Assembly: GCF_023476645.1 (NCBI RefSeq)
Contig: NZ_JAMCOJ010000003.1
Coordinates: 124,001-188,000, forward strand
Direction: 5' to 3'
DNA length: 64,000 nucleotides
Source of the DNA: Cellulophaga sp. 20_2_10
GTDB taxonomy: Bacteria; Bacteroidota; Bacteroidia; Flavobacteriales; Flavobacteriaceae
In this document: positions 9,628 to 18,062 of the stretch, in pieces
Position numbering within the stretch: position 1 is the first letter of the stretch
Layout of the letters: each line of letters begins with the position of its first letter
Position numbers and translations under genes: made by a program
The notes under the pieces: generated by a model
Told to the model about the DNA's origin: nothing
Database searches by the model: none
Seen by the model: only the letters and a program-made list of their open reading frames with translations

Positions 9628-9637
9628 ACGTTTGATT

Positions 9638-10390
9638 ATGAAACCTTTTACAATGAAGTATCTTTTAGTAACTATATTTTTTCTTACAATGCTCAAAACA
9701 AATGCGCAAGACCAGTTTAGTGTTTTATTGTTTACCCAACATGATACTTGGCATTACAATACAATCCCGGTTGCAGTTAAAGCTTTTGAAGATATGGCAG
9801 TAGAAAATCAATTTAAGTTTGATTGGACACAAAGACCAGATGATCTTATAACTAAATTACCAGAATATGATGTTGTACTATTTATGAACGCCAATGCCAA
9901 TTTTTTGAAGCCAAAACATATGGATGCTTTAAAGGCATTTATGAAACGAGGCGGAGGCTTTGTTGGTATACACGGAACAGCAGATGGTGAAAACGATAAT
10001 GCTTGGTTTGATGGTCTTGTAGGGGCAAAATTTGTGAATCACCCAAAATTACAAGCAGCAATTGTAAAGGTGGAGAATAGTGATTTTCCAGCAACATATC
10101 ATCTGCCAAAGAAATGGCTTCGTAGTGATGAGTGGTATAACTTTAAAAATATGAATTTAGATAAACTAACTATTCTAATGACTGTTGATGAAGCTTCTTA
10201 TGATTTTACTGCTGGTTATGATGATATTCCGTTAAAAGGTATGGGAGAGAAACACCCTATTGCATGGTGTCAAGAATATGAAGGAGGGAAATCGTTTTAC
10301 ACTGCTTTAGGGCATAAACCAGAATCGTTTAAAGACAAAAACTTTTTGAATCATATTTTTGGTGCAATATACTGGACAGTTAGTAAATAA
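9638..10390 (+). CDS. Exported ThuA-like domain protein
   Basis: 250 residues from the ATG at 9638; a TTG two codons earlier and an ATG at 9653 are alternatives, the latter giving the cleanest signal peptide (MKYLLVTIFFLTMLKTNAQ). The rest is a ThuA-like flavodoxin/GATase-type fold: FTQHDTWHYNTI at the start, the nucleophile-elbow-like GGGFVGIHGTADG, and SDEWYNFK and GKSFYTALGH near the end. ThuA proteins are linked with trehalose and keto-sugar metabolism, although their chemistry is poorly defined. It follows the TIM-barrel fusion closely, so the two are probably co-expressed. A broken relic of a second copy lies at 13914-14000. Confidence 0.85.
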   Translation: MKPFTMKYLLVTIFFLTMLKTNAQDQFSVLLFTQHDTWHYNTIPVAVKAFEDMAVENQFKFDWTQRPDDLITKLPEYDVVLFMNANANFLKPKHMDALKAFMKRGGGFVGIHGTADGENDNAWFDGLVGAKFVNHPKLQAAIVKVENSDFPATYHLPKKWLRSDEWYNFKNMNLDKLTILMTVDEASYDFTAGYDDIPLKGMGEKHPIAWCQEYEGGKSFYTALGHKPESFKDKNFLNHIFGAIYWTVSK

Positions 10391-10438
10391 ATTATTCATA
10401 AACTTTGTTAGAACCTATTTACAGTATCTAATGCAAGA

Positions 10439-10446
10439 TATGTTTG
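10439..10446 (+). promoter_or_regulatory. Possible -7 box upstream of alkaline phosphatase
   Basis: TATGTTTG matches the Bacteroidota -7 consensus TAnnTTTG and lies about 150 bases before the phosphatase start. No well-spaced -33 TTTG was found (the nearest is at 10404), so this is a weak call. Confidence 0.3.
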
Positions 10447-10594
10447 ATAATATGCCTATTTAGTTTTATCAATAATTTTCAGCAAATGATATATTTACTT
10501 TAAAATATTTATTCAAAAAAACAAAACAAACAATTAGCTCTACTTAACTAGAAAACCATTTGTTTAAGAAAAAATGTTTTAAAATAAATAAGAT

Positions 10595-12004
10595 ATGATA
10601 AAAAATATTACGATCATTTTAATGGTCCTTTTTTGTGCTATTGGCTATAGTCAAACGAAACAAAAGGCAAAATATGTATTTCTGTTTATTGGAGATGGTA
10701 TGGGAGCAAATCAAGTTTATGCTACCGAAATGTTTTTAAATGCAAAACCGAACGAGATTAAATCTAATAAACTATTAATGAATAGTTTTCCGGTTAACTC
10801 GAATATGACTAACTATTCAGCTAGTTCTTATGTTACTACATCTTGCGCAGCAGCAACAGCAATGTCAACAGGATTTAAAACTAGTAATGGTATTATAGGA
10901 AAATCACCCGACCAAAAAATAGCATATGAAAACATCTCTCAAAAAGTAAAAAAAGAAGGTTTTAAAGTAGGGATATTATCTAGTGTAATGATAGATCACG
11001 CTACTCCAGCGTCCTTTTATGCGCATCAAAATTCGCGTAATATGTATTACGAAATTAGCATGGAGTTACCCAATTATAATATTGATTATTTTGGTGGCGG
11101 AGGCTTTCACTATCCTACCGGAAAAAAAGGAGATCAACCGGATTCATATCAAAATGCTATAAATAAGGGCTATACCATTGCAAACTCACAGGAGGAAATT
11201 AGAAATTTAAAAAATGGAGATGAAAAAATAATTGCCATAAATCCAGACATGTATCCTTCAGGAGAATTTCACTGGGCTATCGATCAAAAAGAAGAAGCGC
11301 TTTCTCTTGCCGATTTTACAAAAAAGGGAATTGAAGTGATAGATAATGACAAAGGTTTTTTTATGATGATAGAAGGCGGTAAAATTGATTGGGCATGTCA
11401 TGGAAACGATGGTGTATCTATGGTTCATGAAGTACTAGCTTTTAATGATGCTATTCAAGAAGCCTATGAGTTTTATAAAGAACGACCAGATGAAACATTA
11501 ATTATAGTTACTGCAGACCATGAAACTGGTGCCCTGTCTACAGGGATAAATTATGCCACATATCCTGAATTGTTGAAATATCAAATAATTTCAGTTCAAG
11601 AGTTCAAAAGAAAAATGGAGGAACTTAAAAATACGAACCCAGAAATTTCTTTCAATATTATTTTAGATGTAGTACAGGCAGATTTTGGCCTGGGAAATAG
11701 TGATATAGGTTTGTCTTTAGATGATAAAGAATTGACTCTATTAAAATCTGCCTACAGGAAACAATTTAAAGGACATAATAAAGTAAATGCAGATGCCGAT
11801 TATTTAAGTAAAACCGAGGTAAAATCTATTGCAGAAACAGCAGCCTATATTTTGAATAAAAAAGCAGGATTAAGTTGGGGTTCTGGCGATCATTCTGGCA
11901 CACCAATTCCCGTTAGAGTTATTGGCAAAGGGCAAGAAGAGTTTTCGGAATATTTTGACAATACCGATTTACCAAAAAAAATCCTGAAACTTATGGGTAT
12001 ATAA
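10595..12004 (+). CDS. Exported alkaline phosphatase (PhoA superfamily) with altered nucleophile motif
   Basis: 469 residues with a signal peptide (ending IGYSQ). Metal-binding motifs of the alkaline phosphatase family are present: FLFIGDGMGANQ, IEGGKIDWACHGND, TADHETGA and WGSGDHSGTPI. The segment that usually reads DSA around the phosphorylated serine is TSC here (Thr82-Ser83-Cys84 in VTTSCAAATAMSTG): the serine is kept but its neighbours differ. The enzyme should be periplasmic and release phosphate from esters. It lies in a run of exported sugar-related genes, so a phosphorylated sugar substrate is possible but unproven. Confidence 0.88.
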   Translation: MIKNITIILMVLFCAIGYSQTKQKAKYVFLFIGDGMGANQVYATEMFLNAKPNEIKSNKLLMNSFPVNSNMTNYSASSYVTTSCAAATAMSTGFKTSNGIIGKSPDQKIAYENISQKVKKEGFKVGILSSVMIDHATPASFYAHQNSRNMYYEISMELPNYNIDYFGGGGFHYPTGKKGDQPDSYQNAINKGYTIANSQEEIRNLKNGDEKIIAINPDMYPSGEFHWAIDQKEEALSLADFTKKGIEVIDNDKGFFMMIEGGKIDWACHGNDGVSMVHEVLAFNDAIQEAYEFYKERPDETLIIVTADHETGALSTGINYATYPELLKYQIISVQEFKRKMEELKNTNPEISFNIILDVVQADFGLGNSDIGLSLDDKELTLLKSAYRKQFKGHNKVNADADYLSKTEVKSIAETAAYILNKKAGLSWGSGDHSGTPIPVRVIGKGQEEFSEYFDNTDLPKKILKLMGI

Positions 12005-12131
12005 ATGAATCATTTTAGATGAAATTCTTTTAAGAGTATCCTCAGTTAATAGGTTATAAAAAGTAATAAAATTTCATTATTGAAGTTCTACTATACTTTT
12101 TGTCAGATAACAAAATCAGAAGCATTAATTT

Positions 12132-12160
12132 AATAAATACATAATAAATACATAATAAAT
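12132..12160 (+). repeat. Short 11-bp tandem repeat
   Basis: The unit aataaatacat occurs twice in a row followed by a partial third copy, 17 bases ahead of the next gene. It is probably simple AT-rich leader sequence. Confidence 0.6.
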
Positions 12161-12176
12161 CTAAAATTTATAAAAT

Positions 12177-12581
12177 ATGAAATACTCATTATTTATCGCA
12201 TTATTCTTATTCCATATCATAGGTTATTCCCAATCTGCTGATGTAAAAACTAGTTCTGAAAAAGTTGATGACAAGCTGTTGCTCACAGTTTTTCTTAAAC
12301 ATGATCAAAGTATGAATTTAAATGAGATTGAAAAGATAAGGACAGGTCAAGGGTTTTATGAAAACTTTCCGCCAGAAGGTGTTTCTGTAGTTAATTGGTT
12401 TGTGGTTATGGGAATTGGCCAAATGGTTGTATTGGAACTGCCTGCTTCAAAATTATCAGCTGTAAATCTAGCGATTGAAAGAACAGCATGGAAAGCTTTT
12501 AAATCAGAGATGTATCCAACCTATGATCTATACCCTATTATGGAAAAAAAGTTAAAGAATAAGTCAAAGGTAACTTATTAG
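12177..12581 (+). CDS. Small exported protein of unknown function
   Basis: 134 residues with a signal peptide (MKYSLFIALFLFHIIGYSQ). The mature part of about 115 residues alternates strands and helices (KLLLTVFLKHDQSMNLNEI, then VNWFVVMGIGQMVVLELPA), suggesting a small ferredoxin-like alpha/beta fold such as in dimeric alpha/beta-barrel proteins. I do not recognise the family with certainty. It is surrounded by exported sugar- and phosphate-related genes in the same direction and probably belongs to that set. Confidence 0.65.
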   Translation: MKYSLFIALFLFHIIGYSQSADVKTSSEKVDDKLLLTVFLKHDQSMNLNEIEKIRTGQGFYENFPPEGVSVVNWFVVMGIGQMVVLELPASKLSAVNLAIERTAWKAFKSEMYPTYDLYPIMEKKLKNKSKVTY

Positions 12582-12673
12582 CATTTTTGTTGTTGAATTG
12601 CGTATTCTGAATGCTCTTTTTTAATGCGGAAAAAATAAAATAAAGGTTTAATAATATATCACTAAAAATAAAT

Positions 12674-13843
12674 ATGAAACATAAAATAATATTATTAGCT
12701 ATTGGCTTAATTTGTTTTCTTGCTGCAGATGCGCAAAACATTGTTTATGTATATGGAGATGTTGCTGCTGATGGTACGTTACCATCCGGAAATAAAGAAC
12801 CATTTCACCAAATGCGTTTGAATGATGAAGGTGATTTAGGTATGAGCGGTTTTAAAAAAGCATTGGAAGCTGTTGGGTTTACTGTAAGCGAAGTTTACGA
12901 TCAAGAAATCGTAATTAATGCCGAATTTCTAAAACTGATTGATGTTTTAATTTTAGGCTCAAATCAGCGAGTTTTTCTTGAAGCAGAAGCTAAAGCCTTA
13001 AAGCGCTGGGTAAAAAGTGGAGGCGGAGTAATTACTTGGTCGGATAGTGGATTTGGCGGAGAGTATAGCATTGTAGGTGTAGATAATGAAGTAGGGCGAA
13101 TTTCTGACAATGTTTTAATGGCGCAATTCGGTATGTATTTTTTAACTGACAATGGAGCTGGTAATTATTTGGTGAATGAGTATACACAAGATCATTTTAT
13201 TAATAAAAACAACAAACATAAAGGCGTTGCTTTTAGGGGAGAAGGCGTAAGTTTTGTTCGTGTTTCTAAACCAGCAGTAATTTTGGCTAAAGCGCAAGAA
13301 GGTGGATTAGGCGGTAGGTTAGTTGTAAATTCAAATGATGGTAAATTTAATGAAAATACCGATGTAGCTTTGGCAATAGCCGAAGTAGGTAAAGGTCGAG
13401 TAATAGGTGTTTTTGATCGTAATTTATTTTGGAATGCCGGTGCTGGTACCCGTTTAAGTCATTCGGATAATAGGTTGTTTGCACAACGTATTGCACTTTG
13501 GGCAGCAGGTATTGAGGAAGAGAAACGCTTTGAAAATGATACCAATGCTTTAGTTTCTGCAATAAATACACCTCCGACTATTACTATAGATTATACCTAC
13601 TCAAAAGCGGATAACACTCTTGCAGTTATCACTGTGATTACTGATGAGGATAAAGATGCCATTAGCCCGGAAATAGTATGGTATCAGGTAGAAGGTCCTG
13701 CTAATTGCGAGTTCGAAAATAATAATCCCAATACTACAACACCACGTATTTTTATTCCCAAAGCAGGGAAATATGTTTTTAAAGCAAGTGTTTTAGATGG
13801 TGAGTTTGAAATTATTAAATTCTTAAACTATGAAAGGGAGTAA
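12674..13843 (+). CDS. Exported GATase1/ThuA-like protein with C-terminal Ig-like domain
   Basis: 389 residues with a signal peptide (ending CFLAADAQ). Residues about 21-280 look like a class I glutamine-amidotransferase-like (ThuA-related) fold: a DVLILGSNQRVF strand, then WVKSGGGVITWSDSG, then GKGRVIGVFDRNLFWNAG. Residues about 290-389 form a beta-sandwich of the PKD/cadherin-like type (DEDKDAISPEIVWYQVEGP). No cysteine nucleophile is seen at the elbow, so a structural or non-amidotransferase role is likely. It is the last intact gene before the decayed stretch. Confidence 0.65.
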   Translation: MKHKIILLAIGLICFLAADAQNIVYVYGDVAADGTLPSGNKEPFHQMRLNDEGDLGMSGFKKALEAVGFTVSEVYDQEIVINAEFLKLIDVLILGSNQRVFLEAEAKALKRWVKSGGGVITWSDSGFGGEYSIVGVDNEVGRISDNVLMAQFGMYFLTDNGAGNYLVNEYTQDHFINKNNKHKGVAFRGEGVSFVRVSKPAVILAKAQEGGLGGRLVVNSNDGKFNENTDVALAIAEVGKGRVIGVFDRNLFWNAGAGTRLSHSDNRLFAQRIALWAAGIEEEKRFENDTNALVSAINTPPTITIDYTYSKADNTLAVITVITDEDKDAISPEIVWYQVEGPANCEFENNNPNTTTPRIFIPKAGKYVFKASVLDGEFEIIKFLNYERE

Positions 13844-13913
13844 ATGTTTTTAGAACCTTTTTAGACTTTAAAAATATCATTTTGTTTATAGTCTTATCTG
13901 TCACAAATATTAT

Positions 13914-14000
13914 TATGATGCTATTCCCTTAAAAGGTGTAGGAGAGAAACATCCTATTTTGAGCAATCAAGATTATGAAGGAGAAAGGTTGTTTTACTGA
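13914..14000 (+). pseudogene. Relic of a second ThuA-like gene (C-terminal fragment)
   Basis: Frame 13914-14000 reads YDAIPLKGVGEKHPI then NQDYEG and ends LFY-stop. It matches the C-terminal part of the intact ThuA-like protein at 9638-10390 (YDDIPLKGMGEKHPI, then CQEYEG, then SFYTALG). DNA similarity is also visible (gagagaaacatcctatt against gagagaaacaccctatt). The rest of the gene is gone. This is therefore the remnant of a second ThuA paralogue that was largely deleted. Confidence 0.85.
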
Positions 14001-14013
14001 ATCAATTTGTTAA

Positions 14014-16337
14014 ATGAAATATGAAATAGTGAAATATTTAGCTTCTAAAATGAAAAGAATAAATACAAATGAATTAGAGAGTAGATCTTCAAAAATTCTG
14101 ATAAATGCCGTAAATCTCTTATACTTATGTGTTTTTCCTTTTCTGGGATTTGGCCAAGACAACAATGAAGGTAATAATTCAAAGGAAATAATTGCGCATT
14201 CGCTCAATGGCAAAGAGCTTTATTTGGATGGTGTTGTGGATGAAGAGTTTTGGTTGAAGAGTTTTGGTTGAATATTCCTGCCAAGGACGATTTTCTAATG
14301 CAAGAACCTAAAGAAGGAGGTCAACCAACAGAGCAAACACAAGTAAGAATCGCATTCGATAACCAAAACCTTTACATTTCAGTAATTTGTTACGATAGTA
14401 ATCCATCAGGTATAAAGGCTTTCCAAAAAAAGAGAGACGCATCCCTTGAAACAGACGATGGTTTTAAATGGATTTTTGACACATTTATGGACAAACGAAG
14501 TGCTTATTTTTTTGAAATCAATCCATTTGGATTGCGGGGTGATGCCCTCATTTCTCCTGGTCAGAGTGGAACCTTTAACAAAGACTGGGATGGTATTTGG
14601 AAGGCATGGACCCATATTGGTGATTTTGGGTGGTCGGCAGAAGTAAAAATTCCCTTTCGAAGCATAAATTTTGATTCTAAAAAGGACGTCTGGGGAATTA
14701 ATTTTCAAAGGACTATACGACGTAAAAATGAAGAGCTATTATGGACAGGTCATCGTCGTAATTAGGGATTGTTTCGGCCCCAGAATGCAGGTGTTTTAAC
14801 GGGTCTTACAGATCCATCGCAGGGCTTAGGATTAGAAGTCATCCCCTTTGCCATTACTCAATTTAGTAAAGAATATGATATGGAGAACGATGACTCTATG
14901 AGTACTACTTCTGCCGATCTGGGGTTTGATATTAATTATAATATTACATCTCAATTAAAAGCCTCTTTTACATACAATACTGATTTTGCGCAAGCCGAGG
15001 TAGATAATCGACAAATAAATCTTACTCGTTTTCCATTGCGTTTTCCTGAACAAAGAGATTTTTTTCTAGAGGGGTCCTCTATTTTACAATTTGCACCATC
15101 AAGTGGAGTTGATCCTTATTTTAGTCGTAGGATTGGTTTGGTGAACGGAATGCGTGTACCTATAAAGTATGGCGGACGTATTATAGGCAATGTAGGTAAG
15201 AATAACATAGCACTACTCCACGTACGAACAGGAAAGGAGGGAGACCTTAATTCAGAAAGTTTTACTGTAGGTAGGTATAGGCGAAATTTTTGGAAGGAGA
15301 GTTCTATTGGTGTATTGTATACCCATAGAAGCACTGAAGATGATATGTTACTTGGTAATCCAGTCCAGGATAGGAAAACATGGGGAGCCGATTTAAACTT
15401 AAGTACTTCAGAATTTTTGGGTAATAAAAGACTGCAACTTTCCGCCTTTTTTGTTGCTCACAACCCTGTTTCCCCTTTTGATAATTCTACTTCTATATAG
15501 GATAGATCAGTCCGGGGTTTTCGTCTTAATTTCCCGAACAAACCGTGGTCTGGTAATGTTTCGTATAGGGAATTTGGAGATGAGTATGATCCAGCCGTAG
15601 GGTTTAACCAACGTAATGGTTTTAAAAGGTTACAACCAGGAATAGGATATGCTCCTCTGTTTGAAAACAGCAAATTCATTAGAGAAATAGAATGGGGTAT
15701 TGAATATGAATATCTCACTTCTTTAGAAAATAAACTTCTTACCGAGAACCTTACCTTTAACCTGGGGACTATCCGACTTGAATCTGGAGATAAATTAGGT
15801 GTTCAAGTATCTAGGGGTTTTGAATTTTCGGATAAAGATTTTGACATACTCAATGATGGTTCTGTTGTAGTACCTACAGGTGAATATGTGAACTGGGGCT
15901 ACCAATTGGAGGCATCATCTGCATCCTTTCGTATGGTATCCGGATCAATTGGTTATGAAGCCGGAGGGTTTTGGACAGGAAATATTTCTAGCTTGGTGTT
16001 AGGTTTAACCATTCGTCCAGTGCCCGGAATTAATCTGAGCAGTGGATACACACATAGCAAAGTAACAGCTGAGAATAGTGGGTTTAATACAAATTTATTC
16101 CAGTTAGATCTTGGCCTTGATTTTACGCCTGATATTTCGTTTTCGTCAAACATTCAGTTTGATGATGTAAGTGATATTCTGGGGTCCAATACCCGTTTTC
16201 GATGGATTATTACACCTGGCACCGATATTTATTGTGTGTACAACCACAATTGGCTGAACAATTCGACATTGAATAGAAGACTTTTTACGATACAACAAGG
16301 AGCGATAATGAAGATAATTTATAACTATCGTTTTTAG
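14014..16337 (+). pseudogene. DUF5916 (CBM9-like plus outer-membrane barrel) gene, broken by frameshift and two stops
   Basis: Three open segments join into one protein of about 755-770 residues: 14014-14271, then the other frame to 14765, to 15500, and on to 16337. The N-terminal part has a signal peptide (if started at 14050) and the CBM9-like opening YLDGVVDEEFW; the middle has FFEINPFGLRGD and FQRTIRRK; then FPEQRDFFLEGSS and a long beta-barrel ending in NYRF. This is the layout of DUF5916 outer-membrane proteins. Lesions are a 14-bp tandem duplication at 14242-14269, TAG at 14763-14765 and TAG at 15498-15500. Removing one duplicate restores the frame exactly. Otherwise the coding sequence is well preserved, so inactivation looks recent. 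Confidence 0.9.
14242..14269 (+). repeat. 14-bp tandem duplication causing a frameshift
   Basis: The unit gaagagttttggtt occupies 14242-14255 and again 14256-14269. With one copy the protein reads DEEFWLNIPAKDDF without a break; with two it shifts frame and stops at 14271. Confidence 0.95.
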
Positions 16338-16901
16338 ATATATTTAGATTTTTACCTAAATCAAATAAATGATGTTATTTTCTGGGTTCAGTTTATCGAT
16401 TAAAGGAGCAGACGGAAAATTATGATTACTCTTAGAGGAGATGATTTTTAAAGCTATTTTTTTAACCATATTTTTTCAGACATAATGTTGGTCTTGAAAA
16501 TAATAGTTTAGACGATAAAAAGAATATGTTGTATAAGAAAAGAGCAGTGTTTTTGTTTAGAAACACAACATTTTTCAAATAGTCCTAATCCAACCAATTT
16601 TTCATCAACTTTATTATTACTAGAAGAAAAATATTTTTCAAGAACTATTTATAAGTTTAGTGTTTATAAGTGATTGCTAGAATTTAGTATCACTTTTAAA
16701 ACATGAATTAGTTCTTGTTATGCAAGAATTGTTCTACTAAAAGCAGTATTTGTTTTATAGGAATCTACATATTACAGTTAATTTTAGTCCAATAACAAGT
16801 GCTTTTTTTTAAAACTACCTATTGGTGAATTTATTAAAAAAAACTCACGTAATAGCGGTAAGTGGCATTCATAGAAATTTACAAATAAATACAATATAAA
16901 C
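16338..16901 (+). other. 564-bp gap without an intact gene, probably decayed sequence
   Basis: No open frame of convincing length, promoter box or terminator was found. A few short frames look protein-like, for instance LYKKRAVFLFRNTTFFK before a stop near 16577 and KLPIGEFIKK leading into KWHS-stop near 16869. These may be scraps of lost genes, in line with the pseudogenes just upstream. I could not identify any parent family. Confidence 0.45.
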
Positions 16902-18050
16902 ATGTTTAATAAAATAAATACGACTTTACTCTTATTATCAATTTGCTTTCTAAGCTGTAAAGAGACAAAAAAAGAAGCTGTTAAAGAAACAACTCAAGAC
17001 AAGACATCTTTAAAAGATAGTTTTAAAGAAGACTTTTTACTAGGAACAGCACTTAATACAGGTCAAATTAAAGAAGTAAATGCAGTGCAAACAGCTTTAA
17101 TAACTAATGAGTTCAATGCTATTACTCCAGAGAACGATTTAAAATGGGAGCAAATTCATCCTAAAAAAGATACATTTAATTTTGAGGTATCAGATGCTTA
17201 TGTTGCTTTCGGGAAAAAAAACAACATGCATGTTGTAGGTCATACCTTGCTTTGGCATAGTCAACTTGCTCCTTGGGTACACGAAATTACAAATAAAGAT
17301 ACTTTAGTAAACAATATTACAAATCATATAAATACAATTGCAGGTAGATATAAAGGAAAAATTGATTCTTGGGATGTTGTAAATGAAGCTTTAAATGAAG
17401 ATGGATCTCCAAGAGAGTCTATTTTTTATAAAATTTTTGAAGGAGAAAGCTATTTAGAATTAGCTTTTAAACTTGCTGAAAAAGCGGCGCCAGATGCAGA
17501 TCTAGTTTACAACGACTACAATCTTTGGAAACCAGCAAAAAGAGAAGGAGTTATTAGAATTGTGAAAAATTTACAAGCAAAAGGTATTAAAGTTGATGGT
17601 GTAGGTATGCAAGCACATTGGAGTTTAGATGGCCCATCTTTAGAAGACATTGAAAACAGTATAATTGCATACTCAGACTTGGGTGTAAAAGTAATGTTTA
17701 CAGAGTTAGATATTACGGTTTTGCCAAATCCTTGGGAATTGGATGGAGCTGCCGTAGAGCAAAGCTATGAAAGATATGAGAATGACCCTAAAATGAATCC
17801 TTATCCAAATGGATTAACAGAAGATATTAAACTAAAAATAGCAAAACGTTATGAAGATATTTTTAATCTTTTCTTAAAACACAAAGATAAAATTAGTCGT
17901 GTAACTTTTTGGGGAGTTAATGATGGTCAATCTTGGTTAAATGATTGGCCAATTAAAGGGAGAACAAATTATCCATTACTTTTTGGAAGAGATGATAAGC
18001 CTAAAGAGGTATACAATAATGTAATTGCACTTAAAAATAAGGCAAACTAA
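16902..18050 (+). CDS. GH10 xylanase lipoprotein (third copy), likely periplasmic oligosaccharide hydrolase
   Basis: 382 residues with a lipobox (CFLSC, Cys19) followed by a charged linker rich in Lys and Thr. GH10 barrel about 45-380; acid/base Glu162 in WDVVNEAL, nucleophile Glu268 in MFTELDIT, substrate strand HTLLWHSQ, and TFWGVNDGQSW at the end. Compared with the other two GH10 proteins here it keeps the classical longer form (LKWEQIHP, and an insert near residue 290). It sits 12 bases before a sugar symporter and just ahead of a cytoplasmic GH43, so it probably supplies short xylo-oligosaccharides for that importer. Confidence 0.93.
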   Translation: MFNKINTTLLLLSICFLSCKETKKEAVKETTQDKTSLKDSFKEDFLLGTALNTGQIKEVNAVQTALITNEFNAITPENDLKWEQIHPKKDTFNFEVSDAYVAFGKKNNMHVVGHTLLWHSQLAPWVHEITNKDTLVNNITNHINTIAGRYKGKIDSWDVVNEALNEDGSPRESIFYKIFEGESYLELAFKLAEKAAPDADLVYNDYNLWKPAKREGVIRIVKNLQAKGIKVDGVGMQAHWSLDGPSLEDIENSIIAYSDLGVKVMFTELDITVLPNPWELDGAAVEQSYERYENDPKMNPYPNGLTEDIKLKIAKRYEDIFNLFLKHKDKISRVTFWGVNDGQSWLNDWPIKGRTNYPLLFGRDDKPKEVYNNVIALKNKAN

Positions 18051-18062
18051 TAACTCCTAAAA

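Noticed and set aside
12132-12160. Short tandem repeat as possible CRISPR or iteron array
   Set aside because: Only 2.6 copies of an 11-bp AT-rich unit without spacers.
14010-14213. Minus-strand frame opposite the start of the DUF5916 pseudogene
   Set aside because: The plus strand has clear homology to DUF5916; the minus frame has no features.
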